A stretch of DNA of 64,000 nt from Burkholderia metallica (lineage in GTDB: Bacteria > Pseudomonadota > Gammaproteobacteria > Burkholderiales > Burkholderiaceae), in NCBI RefSeq assembly GCF_902832845.1, contig NZ_CADFDB010000001.1, positions 62,001 to 126,000 on the forward strand, given 5' to 3'. The translations under genes were made by a program, and so were the position numbers. Positions within the stretch are counted from its first letter, which is position 1; each line of letters opens with the position of its first letter. The notes below the pieces were generated by a model. That model ran no database searches. It was not told the DNA's origin and saw only the letters and a program-made list of their open reading frames with translations. Below, piece after piece: positions 8,148-18,446 of this stretch.

Positions 8148-9422
8148 ATGTCGAACACCCAGCCTTTCTTCTCGCAGTCTCTTGCCGAGCGCGACGCGCC
8201 GGTGCGCAGCGCCATCCTGAAGGAACTCGAGCGTCAGCAGTCGCAGGTCGAGCTGATCGCGTCGGAAAACATCGTGTCGCGCGCCGTGCTCGAGGCGCAG
8301 GGCTCGGTGCTGACCAACAAGTACGCGGAAGGCTATCCCGGCAAGCGCTACTACGGCGGCTGCGAGTTCGCCGATGAAGTCGAGGCGCTGGCGATCGAAC
8401 GCGTGAAGCAGATCTTCAACGCCGGCTATGCGAACGTGCAGCCGCACTCGGGCGCGCAGGCGAACGGTTCGGTGATGCTCGCGCTGGCGAAGCCGGGCGA
8501 CACGGTGCTCGGCATGTCGCTCGACGCGGGCGGCCACCTGACGCACGGCGCGAAGCCGGCGCTGTCGGGCAAGTGGTTCAACGCGGTCCAGTACGGCGTG
8601 AATCGCGACACGATGCGGATCGACTACGACCAGGTCGAAGCGCTCGCCCACGAACACAAGCCGAACCTGATCATCGCCGGCTTCTCCGCGTACCCGCGCG
8701 CGCTCGACTTCGCGCGCTTCCGCGCGATCGCCGACAGCGTCGGCGCGAAGCTGATGGTCGACATGGCGCACATCGCCGGCGTGATCGCCGCGGGCCGCCA
8801 CGCGAACCCGGTCGAGCACGCGCACGTCGTCACGTCGACCACGCACAAGACGCTGCGCGGCCCGCGCGGCGGCTTCGTGCTGACCAACGACGAGGACATC
8901 GCGAAGAAGATCAACTCGGCCGTGTTCCCCGGCCTGCAGGGCGGCCCGCTGATGCACGTGATCGCCGGCAAGGCCGTCGCGTTCGGCGAAGTGCTGCACG
9001 CGGACTTCAAGACCTACATCGACAACGTGCTCGCGAACGCGCAGGCGCTCGGCGAAGTGCTGAAGGCGGGCGGCGTCGATCTCGTCACGGGCGGCACCGA
9101 CAACCACCTGCTGCTCGTCGACCTGCGCCCGAAGGGCCTGAAGGGCGCGCCGGTCGAACAGGCGCTGGAGCGCGCGGGCATCACCTGCAACAAGAACGGC
9201 ATTCCGTTCGACACCGAGAAGCCGACCGTCACGTCGGGCATCCGCCTCGGTACGCCGGCCGGCACGACGCGCGGCTTCGGCGTCGCGGAATTCCGCGAGG
9301 TGGGCCGCCTGATCCTGGAAGTGTTCGACGCGCTGCGCGCGAATCCGGAAGGCGACCACGCGACCGAACAGCGCGTGCGCCGCGAGATCTTCGCGTTGTG
9401 CGAACGCTTCCCGATCTACTGA
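8148..9422 (+). CDS. glyA: Serine hydroxymethyltransferase
   Basis: 424 residues, normal SHMT length. PLP-dependent enzyme converting glycine plus 5,10-methylene-THF to serine and THF. The PLP-lysine motif [15 protein letters not shown] is present (Lys about 234), as are the [14 protein letters not shown] and [14 protein letters not shown] signatures. In the glycine betaine locus this copy consumes the glycine end-product and the methylene-THF formed from the methyl groups, so it is probably the catabolic paralogue (glyA1 type) rather than the only housekeeping copy. It is the first gene of a long co-directional cluster running to gbcB. Confidence 0.96.
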   Translation: MSNTQPFFSQSLAERDAPVRSAILKELERQQSQVELIASENIVSRAVLEAQGSVLTNKYAEGYPGKRYYGGCEFADEVEALAIERVKQIFNAGYANVQPHSGAQANGSVMLALAKPGDTVLGMSLDAGGHLTHGAKPALSGKWFNAVQYGVNRDTMRIDYDQVEALAHEHKPNLIIAGFSAYPRALDFARFRAIADSVGAKLMVDMAHIAGVIAAGRHANPVEHAHVVTSTTHKTLRGPRGGFVLTNDEDIAKKINSAVFPGLQGGPLMHVIAGKAVAFGEVLHADFKTYIDNVLANAQALGEVLKAGGVDLVTGGTDNHLLLVDLRPKGLKGAPVEQALERAGITCNKNGIPFDTEKPTVTSGIRLGTPAGTTRGFGVAEFREVGRLILEVFDALRANPEGDHATEQRVRREIFALCERFPIY

Positions 9423-9453
9423 TCCCACCGTCCCGACAATACTGGAGCAACAC

Positions 9454-10425
<972 letters not shown>

Positions 10426-10563
10426 GCGCCGCGAACGCCGAACCGCCGCCAGCAATTCAACATTAAAAAAACCGGGACGTGCCCGCGCAAGCCGCGCGGA
10501 CACGCGGACGATGTCGCGCTTGCGCCCCGAGCCGCGCGACCCATTTCCTCACGGAGTCACACG

Positions 10564-11097
10564 ATGCAACCGCAACTGCCGATCAACGTCGATCCCGATA
10601 CCGGCGTCTGGACCACCGACGCGCTGCCGATGCTGTACGTGCCGCGCCACTTCTTCACGAACAACCACGTCGCGGTCGAGGAAGCGCTCGGCGTCGAAGC
10701 GTACGCGGAGATTCTGTACAAGGCCGGCTACAAGTCTGCCTACCACTGGTGCGACAAGGAAGCGAAGCTGCACGGCCTGACCGGCATGGCCGTGTTCGAG
10801 CACTACCTGAAGCGCCTGTCGCAACGCGGCTGGGGCCTGTTCTCGATCATCGAGGCCGATCCGGCCGGTGCGCGCGCGAAGATCGAGCTGCGCCACTCGT
10901 CGTTCGTGCTCCAGCAGCCGGAGAAGGAAGGCAAGCTCTGCTACATGTTCGCGGGCTGGTTCGCCGGCGCGATGGACTGGGTCAACGACACGACGCCGGA
11001 AGGCAAGGGCGCACCGCGTGCGCAATCGAAGGAAGTGCAGTGCGCGGCCGAGCATCACGACCACTGCGTCTTCGAAGTGTCGCCGATCGCGCACTGA
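10564..11097 (+). CDS. DUF5943 / V4R-like protein of dimethylglycine locus
   Basis: 177 residues. It resembles the PA5397-like protein that always accompanies dgcA. It has a V4R-type alpha/beta domain with conserved Cys and His residues (YHWCDKEAKLHGL; KEVQCAAEHHDHCVFEVSP), which may bind metal or sense a small molecule. No enzymatic signature is visible. It lies between the dipeptidase and dgcA on the same strand. Its function is not established. Confidence 0.85.
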   Translation: MQPQLPINVDPDTGVWTTDALPMLYVPRHFFTNNHVAVEEALGVEAYAEILYKAGYKSAYHWCDKEAKLHGLTGMAVFEHYLKRLSQRGWGLFSIIEADPAGARAKIELRHSSFVLQQPEKEGKLCYMFAGWFAGAMDWVNDTTPEGKGAPRAQSKEVQCAAEHHDHCVFEVSPIAH

Positions 11098-11174
11098 TGT
11101 ATTGATGCACTGACACCCCCGCAACAGAACAACACCCGCAACACGAGACATTCGAACGCCAGAGGTCGCCAGCG

Positions 11175-13238
11175 ATGCGTTATCCCCACCTGTTCAAACC
11201 CATGCAGCTGAACCAGCTGACGCTGCGCAACCGGATCGTCAGCACCGCGCATGCGGAGGTGTATGCCGAGCCGGGCGGCCTGCCGGGCGACCGCTATATC
11301 CGCTACTACGAAGAAAAGGCGAAGGGTGGCGTCGGCCTGGCCATCTGCGGCGGGTCGAGCCCGGTGTCGATCGACAGCCCGCAAGGCTGGTGGAAATCGG
11401 TGAACCTGTCGACCGACAAGATCATCGATCCGCTCACGCGCCTCGCCGACACGATGCACAAGCACGGCGCGAAGATCATGATCCAGGCGACGCACATGGG
11501 CCGCCGCTCGTCGTTCCACGGCGAGCACTGGCCGCACCTGATGTCGCCGTCGGGCGTGCGCGAACCGGTGCACCGCGGCAACGCGAAGATCATCGAGATC
11601 GAGGAAATTCGCCGCATCATCGGCGATTTCGCGGCGGCCGCGAAGCGCGTGAAGGCCGCCGGCATGGACGGCATCGAGATTTCGGCCGCTCACCAGCACC
11701 TGATCGACCAGTTCTGGAGCAAGCGGTCGAACCACCGCACCGACGAATGGGGCGGCAGCCTGGAGAACCGCCTGCGCTTCGGCATCGAAGTGCTGACGGC
11801 CGTTCGCGAAGCGGTCGGCAAGGATTTCTGCGTCGGCCTGCGCATGTGCGGCGACGAATTCCACGAAGACGGCCTCGATCACGAAGCGCTGAAGGAAATC
11901 GCGCAGGCGATGTCGGAGACGGGCCTGATCGACTACCTGAGCGTGGTCGGCTCGGGCGGCGACACGCACAACACGATCGCCAACTGCATGCCGCCGATGG
12001 CGCTGCCGCCGGAGCCGTTCGTGCACCTTGCGGCCGGCATCAAGTCGGTCGTGAAGATTCCGGTGATGCACGCGCAGAGCATCCGCGATGCGGGCCAGGC
12101 CGAGCGCCTGCTCGCCACCGGCATGATCGACCTGGTCGGCATGACGCGCGCGCAGATCGCCGATCCGCACATGGTGATCAAGATCCGCGACGGCCGCGAG
12201 GACGAAATCAAGCAGTGCGTCGGCGCGAACTACTGCATCGACCGCCAGTACAACGGTCTCGACGTGCTGTGCATCCAGAACGCGGCGACGTCGCGCGAAG
12301 CGACGATGCCGCACATCATCGAGAAGTCGCGCGGCCCGAAGCGCAAGGTCGTGGTGGTCGGCGCGGGCCCGGCGGGTCTGGAAGCCGCGCGTGTCGCGAA
12401 GCTGCGCGGCCACGACGTCGTGCTGTTCGAGAAGAACGCGGAAGTGGGCGGGCAGGTGATGATCGCCGCGAAGGCGCCGCAGCGCGAGCAGATGTCGGGG
12501 ATCATCCGCTGGTTCGACATGGAAACGAAGCGCCTGGGCGTCGATCGCCGTCTGGGCGTGGCCGCCGACGAGAAGATGATCATGGCCGAGAAGCCGGACA
12601 TCGTCGTGCTCGCGACGGGCGGGTCGAGCTTCACGTGGCAGGTGCCGGGCTGGGGCGTGGCCGAAGGGCTCGCCGTCAGTTCGTGGGACATCCTGACCGG
12701 CAAGGTCGAGCCGAAGCAGAACGTGCTGCTGTTCGACGGCGTGAGCACGCATGCCGGCGCCGGCGTGGCCGACTTCATGGCGAGCCGCGGCTCGAAGGTC
12801 GAGGTCGTCACGCCGGACGTGAAGGTCGCCGACGATTGCGGCGGCACGACGTTCCCGATCTTCTATCGCCGGCTGTACGCGTTCGGTGTGATCCCGACGC
12901 CGAACACGATGCTCGATCGCGTCTATGAAGAGGACGGCAAGCTGATCGCCGTGCTGCGCAACGAGTACACGGAAGAACTGGAAGAACGCGCGGTCGACCA
13001 GGTCGTGATCGAGAACGGCTCGTCGCCGAACGACGAGCTGTACTGGAAGCTCAAGCCGGAATCGGTGAACCGCGGCCAGATCGATCCGCACACGCTCTTC
13101 GCGGCCGAGCCGCAGCCGTGCCTGTCGGAAGAACTCGGCAACGGCCGTTTCCTGCTGTTCCGTGTCGGCGATTGCATCTCGATGCACAACGTCCACGGCG
13201 CGATCTACGACTCGCTGCGTCTCGTGAAGGATTTCTAA
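11175..13238 (+). CDS. dgcA: Dimethylglycine demethylase subunit DgcA
   Basis: 687 residues with trimethylamine-dehydrogenase architecture: an N-terminal old-yellow-enzyme FMN barrel (residues about 1-340, with HFGxEHW-like motifs and ISAAHQHLIDQFWSKRSN), a 4Fe-4S cysteine cluster (CVGANYCIDRQ ... VLCIQNAA) and a C-terminal NAD/FAD Rossmann region (VVVVGAGPAGLEAARVAKLR). It demethylates dimethylglycine to sarcosine in glycine betaine breakdown. It is followed after 2 bp by dgcB, so the two are coupled. Electrons are expected to pass to DgcB and the ETF subunits encoded next. Confidence 0.94.
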   Translation: MRYPHLFKPMQLNQLTLRNRIVSTAHAEVYAEPGGLPGDRYIRYYEEKAKGGVGLAICGGSSPVSIDSPQGWWKSVNLSTDKIIDPLTRLADTMHKHGAKIMIQATHMGRRSSFHGEHWPHLMSPSGVREPVHRGNAKIIEIEEIRRIIGDFAAAAKRVKAAGMDGIEISAAHQHLIDQFWSKRSNHRTDEWGGSLENRLRFGIEVLTAVREAVGKDFCVGLRMCGDEFHEDGLDHEALKEIAQAMSETGLIDYLSVVGSGGDTHNTIANCMPPMALPPEPFVHLAAGIKSVVKIPVMHAQSIRDAGQAERLLATGMIDLVGMTRAQIADPHMVIKIRDGREDEIKQCVGANYCIDRQYNGLDVLCIQNAATSREATMPHIIEKSRGPKRKVVVVGAGPAGLEAARVAKLRGHDVVLFEKNAEVGGQVMIAAKAPQREQMSGIIRWFDMETKRLGVDRRLGVAADEKMIMAEKPDIVVLATGGSSFTWQVPGWGVAEGLAVSSWDILTGKVEPKQNVLLFDGVSTHAGAGVADFMASRGSKVEVVTPDVKVADDCGGTTFPIFYRRLYAFGVIPTPNTMLDRVYEEDGKLIAVLRNEYTEELEERAVDQVVIENGSSPNDELYWKLKPESVNRGQIDPHTLFAAEPQPCLSEELGNGRFLLFRVGDCISMHNVHGAIYDSLRLVKDF

Positions 13239-13240
13239 AG

Positions 13241-15166
13241 ATGAATCCGGCTTTCCTCATTACCGCGCTGCTGTGGCTGTCGGTGGCGGGGCTCGCGTTC
13301 GCGGTCGCGAAGCGCTCGTCTTACTGGCGTCTCGGCCGGGCCACCGCGCCCGGCTCGTTCGGCATCGCGAACCTGTTCGCGATTCCCAAACGCTACTTCG
13401 TCGACCTGCACCACGTGGTCGCCCGCGATCCGTACATCGCGAAGACGCACGTCGCGACGGCCGGCGGCGCGATCGGCGCGCTCGCGCTGGTGTTCATCAA
13501 CTACGGCCTCGCGATCTACTCGCCGTGGCTCGACAAGCTGATCTTCCTTGCGGCGCTCGCGATGCTGGTCGGTGCGGTGTTCGTGTGGCGCCGGCGTGCG
13601 GCCCGGGACGTGCCGGCCCGCCTGTCGCGCGGCCCGTGGAATACGCTGCCGTGGCTGCTCGGCTCGTTCGCGCTCGGCCTCGTGCTGTTCATGCTGGTGC
13701 CGACCGGTGCGATGTCGGGCGCGTTCGCGGTGCTCTGCGCGCTGCTGATCGGCGTCGGCGCGTTCACGATGACGGTCGGCGCCGCGAAGGGCGGCCCGAT
13801 GAAGCATGCGATCGCCGGCCTGCTGCACCTCGCCTTCCACCCGCGCCAGGAGCGTTTCGCCGCGACGCGCGAATCGTTCACGGGCAACGGCACGGCCACG
13901 CCGCCGACCGCACTGAAGCTGCCGGACATCGAGCATCAGGAGTACGGCGTCGCGACGCCGGTCGAATTCCGCTGGAACCAGTTGCTGAGCTTCGACGCGT
14001 GCGTGCAGTGCGGCAAGTGCGAAGCCGCGTGCCCCGCGTTCGCGTCGGGCCAGCCGCTGAACCCGAAGAAGCTCATTCAGGATCTCGTCGTCGGGATGGC
14101 CGGCGGCACCGATGCCGCGTACGCGGGCAGCCCGACGCCGGGCCTCGCGGTCGGCCAGCATCGCGGCGAGCCGAACGGCCCGATCGTGTCGGGCCTGATC
14201 GAAGAGCAGACGCTGTGGTCGTGCACGACCTGCCGCGCATGCGTGCAGGAATGCCCGATGCTGATCGAACACGTCGACGCGATCGTCGACATGCGCCGTA
14301 ACCGCACGCTCGTGCACGGCACGGTGCCGGGCAAGGGCCAGGAAGTGCTCGCGAACCTGCGTGAAACGGGCACGATGGGCGGCTACGACACGGCCGCGCG
14401 CTACGACTGGTCGGTCGACCTGAACGCGCCCGTCGCGCAACCCGGCAAGCCGGTCGACGTGCTGTTCGTCGCAGGTGAGGGCGCGTTCGACATGCGCTAC
14501 CAGCGCACGCTGCGCGCATTCGTCACGGTACTGAACAAGGCAGGCGTCGACTACGCGGTGCTCGGCTCGACCGAAACCGACACGGGCGACGTCGCCCGCC
14601 GGCTCGGCGACGAAGCGACGTTCCAGCAGATGGCGAAGCGCCTGATCGGCACGCTCGGCACGCTGTCGTACAAGCAGATCGTGACGGCCGACCCGCACGT
14701 GATGCACAGCCTGCGCAACGAATACCGCGCGCTCGGGCTGCGCGTGACGGTCAAGCATCACACGAGCTATCTCGCCGAACTCGCCGACAGCGGCAAGATC
14801 GCGCCGAAGGCCGTCGACGCGCTGCAGGACAAGCGCACCACGTATCACGATCCGTGCTACCTCGGCCGCTACAACGGCGAGACGGAAGCGCCGCGCAAGC
14901 TGCTGAAGACGATCGGCATCCAGGTCGTCGAGATGGAGCGCAACGGCATGCGCGGCCGCTGCTGCGGCGGTGGCGGCGGCGCGCCGCTCACCGACATCCC
15001 CGGCAAGCAACGCATTCCCGACATCCGCATCGCCGACGCGCGCACGATCGGCGCGGACGTGGTCGCGGTGGCCTGCCCGAACTGCACGGCGATGCTCGAA
15101 GGCGTCGTCGGCCCGCGCCCCGACGTGCTCGACGTGGCCGAACTCGTCGCCGCCTCGCTGGAGTGA
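13241..15166 (+). CDS. dgcB: Membrane iron-sulfur protein DgcB
   Basis: 641 residues. The N-terminal about 200 residues hold several membrane helices (FLITALLWLSVAGLAFAVA; GAIGALALVFINYGLAIY; LPWLLGSFALGLVLFMLVP). Two 4Fe-4S motifs follow: CVQCGKCEAACP (about residue 254) and CTTCRACVQECP (about residue 328). Then comes a CCG/heterodisulfide-reductase-like region (YHDPCYLGRYNG, GRCCGGGGGAP). It probably carries electrons from dimethylglycine oxidation to quinone. The ATG at 13241 sits 2 bp after the dgcA stop; upstream in-frame extensions lie inside dgcA and are rejected. Confidence 0.93.
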   Translation: MNPAFLITALLWLSVAGLAFAVAKRSSYWRLGRATAPGSFGIANLFAIPKRYFVDLHHVVARDPYIAKTHVATAGGAIGALALVFINYGLAIYSPWLDKLIFLAALAMLVGAVFVWRRRAARDVPARLSRGPWNTLPWLLGSFALGLVLFMLVPTGAMSGAFAVLCALLIGVGAFTMTVGAAKGGPMKHAIAGLLHLAFHPRQERFAATRESFTGNGTATPPTALKLPDIEHQEYGVATPVEFRWNQLLSFDACVQCGKCEAACPAFASGQPLNPKKLIQDLVVGMAGGTDAAYAGSPTPGLAVGQHRGEPNGPIVSGLIEEQTLWSCTTCRACVQECPMLIEHVDAIVDMRRNRTLVHGTVPGKGQEVLANLRETGTMGGYDTAARYDWSVDLNAPVAQPGKPVDVLFVAGEGAFDMRYQRTLRAFVTVLNKAGVDYAVLGSTETDTGDVARRLGDEATFQQMAKRLIGTLGTLSYKQIVTADPHVMHSLRNEYRALGLRVTVKHHTSYLAELADSGKIAPKAVDALQDKRTTYHDPCYLGRYNGETEAPRKLLKTIGIQVVEMERNGMRGRCCGGGGGAPLTDIPGKQRIPDIRIADARTIGADVVAVACPNCTAMLEGVVGPRPDVLDVAELVAASLE

Positions 15167-15170
15167 ATCG

Positions 15171-16340
15171 ATGAACACGATCAAACGAATCGATCCGCGC
15201 CGGCCGTTCATCATCACGGCCGCCGGCCTGAAGCGCATCACGCTCGGCGAGGAAGGCAGCGCCGATGCGAACGCCGCGCACTGGTCCGCGCACGGTCATG
15301 GCGCGACGGCGGCGAAGCCGCGCCGCGCGCTGCAGGATCCGAAGCACGTGATGCTGGTGGTCGCGCACAGTGAGCGCGGCGCGCTCGACGAGCATTCCCG
15401 GCAGGCGATCGCCGCCGCCGCGTTGCTCGCCGATGCGCAGACCGAAGTCGCGCTGCTCGCGTTCGGCGAGCTGAAGGACGACGTGGCCGAACTGGGCGTC
15501 GACAAGCTGCTCGAACTGGCCGGTTTCGATCGGCGCGCGTTCGATCCTGAAAGCGAATTGCAAGCGTTGCAGGCCTGTGTGGCCGCACTCGCGCCGAAAC
15601 ACGTGTTCGTGCCCGACAACGCGACGGGCGACGGCGATCTCGGCCGGCGTTACGCGGCGGCCGCCGGCGCGAGCGTCGCGACGCACGTCGTCGAGATCGA
15701 CGCGAAGCATGTCGGCGCGTATGCGCATGCCGGTCGCGCGTTCGCCACCCGTGCGCTGCCCGACGTGATCCTGCTCGCGCAGAACGCCGTCGACGCGAAG
15801 CTGCCGTTCGTCGGCGCGGGCGAACGCGTGGCCGCCGACTTCATCCGCCCGGCCCATGACGCCGCGCAGCCGTACCGCGATCTCGGCCTCGACGAAATCG
15901 ACGCGGCACAGGTCGCGCTCGAGGAAGCCGATTTCATCGTGTCGGCCGGCAACGGCGTGTCCGACATCGGCGCGTTCGAGCGGCTGGCCGGCGTGTTCGG
16001 CGCGGCGATCGGCGCGAGCCGCGTCGCGGTCGACAACGGCCATTTCACGCGCGACAAGCAGGTCGGCGCCACCGGCAAGACGGTCGAGGCGAGCGTGTAC
16101 ATCGCGTTCGGCATCTCGGGCGCGGTGCAGCATCTGCAGGGGATCAAGGACTGCCGCCATGTGATCGCGGTGAACCTCGACGGCAGCGCGCCGATCGCGA
16201 AGCGCGCGAACCTGACGGTGGTCGGCGACGCGCAGGGCACGATCGCCGCGCTGATCGAACAGGTGCAGGCTGCGCGCGCCGCGCGCGGCGAATCGCCGGC
16301 CGCGCTCGGCACGCGTGAACCCGAAGGAGTCGCCGCATGA
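15171..16340 (+). CDS. etfA: Electron transfer flavoprotein alpha subunit of betaine locus
   Basis: 389 residues. The C-terminal FAD domain has the ETF-alpha signature (RDKQVGATGKTVEASVYIA, FGISGAVQHLQGIKD, VAVNLDGSAPI). The N-terminal region of about 60 residues is longer than in housekeeping EtfA, as in the dedicated ETF of dgc loci. It forms a heterodimer with the next gene, overlapping by ATGA, and likely takes electrons from DgcA. It starts 4 bp after dgcB. Confidence 0.92.
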   Translation: MNTIKRIDPRRPFIITAAGLKRITLGEEGSADANAAHWSAHGHGATAAKPRRALQDPKHVMLVVAHSERGALDEHSRQAIAAAALLADAQTEVALLAFGELKDDVAELGVDKLLELAGFDRRAFDPESELQALQACVAALAPKHVFVPDNATGDGDLGRRYAAAAGASVATHVVEIDAKHVGAYAHAGRAFATRALPDVILLAQNAVDAKLPFVGAGERVAADFIRPAHDAAQPYRDLGLDEIDAAQVALEEADFIVSAGNGVSDIGAFERLAGVFGAAIGASRVAVDNGHFTRDKQVGATGKTVEASVYIAFGISGAVQHLQGIKDCRHVIAVNLDGSAPIAKRANLTVVGDAQGTIAALIEQVQAARAARGESPAALGTREPEGVAA

Positions 16341-17122
16341 ACGCCCCCCGCCAGTTGCAACGTATCGCGGTGCTCGTGTCCGTCGGCCGGCATCCGGTCA
16401 GCGGCGTCGCGCGCTACAGCCGCAACGACGCGGCCGCACTCGAAACCGGCCGCCAGCTCGCCGAGCGGCATCGCGCGACGCTCCACGTGATCCATGCCGG
16501 CGACCCGGCGAACGCGGCACTTGCCGAATATCTGGCGCTCGGCGCCCGGGAGGTCGAGGTGCTGGCCTGCCGCGACGGCGACGATGCCGTGCACGCGCTC
16601 GCCGCCCGCGTCGAAGGCTACGACCTGGTGCTGACCGGCACGCGCGCCGAAGGCGCGTACGACACCGGGATGCTGCCGTACCGCGTCGCTGCGGCGCTCG
16701 GTTATCCGCTCGTCGGCTCGGCCGTCGACGTGAGCGTCGACGGCAGCCGCGTTGCGGTCCGGCAATTTTTGCCGAAAGGGCTGCGGCGGCGCGTCGATGC
16801 GGCGCTGCCGGCCGTCGTCGCCGTCCATCCGCTCGCCAATGCGGAGCCGCGCTACGCGTACGCACGGCTGCGTGCCGGCGCGATCCGACCGGCGCTCGCG
16901 GCACCCGGCGTGGACGCCGATGCGGCTGCATGGGCGGTCGGCCCGGTCGAGCGTAAACCCGTAAAACTGGTCGCCGCCGAGAAGCGCTCCGGGCATGCCC
17001 GGATGCTGTCCGCGACGACGACCGAAAGCCGCGGCGGCAACGTCGTAAATGAAGGGAGTTCGGTCGAAAAAGCACAAGTGATCCTCGCGTATTTGCGCGA
17101 GCATCAGCTCATCGACTATTGA
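16337..17122 (+). CDS. etfB: Electron transfer flavoprotein beta-type subunit of betaine locus
   Basis: 261 residues. It has an AANH/ETF-beta alpha/beta fold with the segment GYDLVLTGTRAEGAYDTGML and an Arg/Lys-rich AMP-binding-type loop, though it diverges from the housekeeping EtfB. Its ATG overlaps the etfA stop codon (ATGA), showing translational coupling and equimolar production. The C-terminus (VEKAQVILAYLREHQLIDY) is typical of the dgc-associated paralogue. It is the partner of the gene at 15171. Confidence 0.88.
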   Translation: MNAPRQLQRIAVLVSVGRHPVSGVARYSRNDAAALETGRQLAERHRATLHVIHAGDPANAALAEYLALGAREVEVLACRDGDDAVHALAARVEGYDLVLTGTRAEGAYDTGMLPYRVAAALGYPLVGSAVDVSVDGSRVAVRQFLPKGLRRRVDAALPAVVAVHPLANAEPRYAYARLRAGAIRPALAAPGVDADAAAWAVGPVERKPVKLVAAEKRSGHARMLSATTTESRGGNVVNEGSSVEKAQVILAYLREHQLIDY

Positions 17123-17174
17123 TTTTGATGCCTGTCGGCAAGAACCCAGGGATGCAAGGAATCCGGAGCAAACG

Positions 17175-18416
17175 ATGAAAGTATCGGCAGACATTCGTGC
17201 ATTGATCGAGCGGCGCAAGGAAGGGCACAGCCTCGAAGCGCCGTTCTACACGAGCGAGGACATCTTTGCGCTCGACATGGAGGCGATTTTCCGCCAGCAC
17301 TGGATCCAGGTGGCGATCGAGCCGGACATTCCGGAGCCGGGCGACTACGTGACCGTGCAACTGGGGAACGACTCGATCCTGATCGTGCGCGACGACGACA
17401 TGGCGATCCGCGCGTTCCACAACGTGTGCCGCCACCGCGGCGCGCGCCTGTGCAACGAGGACAAAGGCTCGGTCGGCAACATCGTGTGCCCGTACCACAG
17501 CTGGACCTACAACCTGACGGGCCAGCTGATGTTCGCCGAGCACATGGGCGAAAAGTTCGACCGCTGCAAGCACAGCCTGAAGTCGGTGCACGTCGAGAAC
17601 CTCGCGGGCCTGATCTTCATCTGCCTCGCCGACGAGCCGCCGGTCGATTTCGCGCAGATGCGCGCCGAGATGGAGCCGTACCTGCTGCCGCACGATCTGC
17701 CGAACACGAAGATCGCCGCGCAGATCGACATCATCGAGGAAGGCAACTGGAAGCTCACGATGGAAAACAACCGCGAGTGCTATCACTGCGTCGCGAACCA
17801 TCCGGAGCTCACCATCTCGCTGTACGAATACGGCTTCGGCTACCAGCGTTCCGACGCGAACGCCGAAGGCATGGACGCATTCGCGGAAACCTGCGTGCGG
17901 CGCGGCAAGGAGTGGGCCGAGATGGGCCTGCCGTCCGCCGAAATCGAAAAGCTGCTCGACGTGACGGGTTTCCGCACGCAGCGGCTGCCGCTCGATCGCC
18001 ACGGCGAATCGCAGACGCTCGATGCGAAGGTCGCGTCGAAGAAGCTGCTCGGCGGCTTCGACAAGGCGGACCTCGGCGGGCTGTCGTTCTGGACCCAGCC
18101 GAATTCGTGGCACCACTTCATGAGCGATCACATCGTGACGTTCTCGGTGATTCCGCTGTCGGCCGGCAAGACGCTCGTGCGCACGAAGTGGCTCGTGCAC
18201 AAGGACGCGAAGGAAGGCATCGACTACGACGTGAAGAACCTCACGGCCGTGTGGAACGCGACCAACGACCAGGACCGCGCGCTCGTCGAATTCTCGCAGC
18301 GCGGCGCGACCAGCAGCGCGTACGAGCCGGGCCCGTACTCGCCGTTCACGGAAGGTCTCGTCGAAAAATTCTCAGCCTGGTACATCGGCCGGCTCGCCGA
18401 AAAAACCGGCGCGTAG
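17175..18416 (+). CDS. gbcA: Glycine betaine monooxygenase oxygenase component (Rieske)
   Basis: 413 residues. The Rieske 2Fe-2S domain has C85-x-H87 (CRHRGARLC) and C105-x2-H108 (CPYHSW). The catalytic domain supplies the mononuclear iron ligands in NNRECYHCVANHPEL (His204, His209). It removes one methyl group of glycine betaine as formaldehyde, giving dimethylglycine. It follows etfB by 52 bp and precedes its reductase gbcB by 30 bp, all on one strand, so the whole betaine-to-sarcosine route is encoded in one run. Confidence 0.95.
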   Translation: MKVSADIRALIERRKEGHSLEAPFYTSEDIFALDMEAIFRQHWIQVAIEPDIPEPGDYVTVQLGNDSILIVRDDDMAIRAFHNVCRHRGARLCNEDKGSVGNIVCPYHSWTYNLTGQLMFAEHMGEKFDRCKHSLKSVHVENLAGLIFICLADEPPVDFAQMRAEMEPYLLPHDLPNTKIAAQIDIIEEGNWKLTMENNRECYHCVANHPELTISLYEYGFGYQRSDANAEGMDAFAETCVRRGKEWAEMGLPSAEIEKLLDVTGFRTQRLPLDRHGESQTLDAKVASKKLLGGFDKADLGGLSFWTQPNSWHHFMSDHIVTFSVIPLSAGKTLVRTKWLVHKDAKEGIDYDVKNLTAVWNATNDQDRALVEFSQRGATSSAYEPGPYSPFTEGLVEKFSAWYIGRLAEKTGA

Positions 18417-18446
18417 TCGTCAGCGGAACAGCAAGCGGAGTCAGAC

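Noticed and set aside
11055-15241. Long antisense frames opposite dgcA and dgcB
   Set aside because: Composition dominated by Arg, Ala and His without motifs; explained by third-position GC bias of the real genes.
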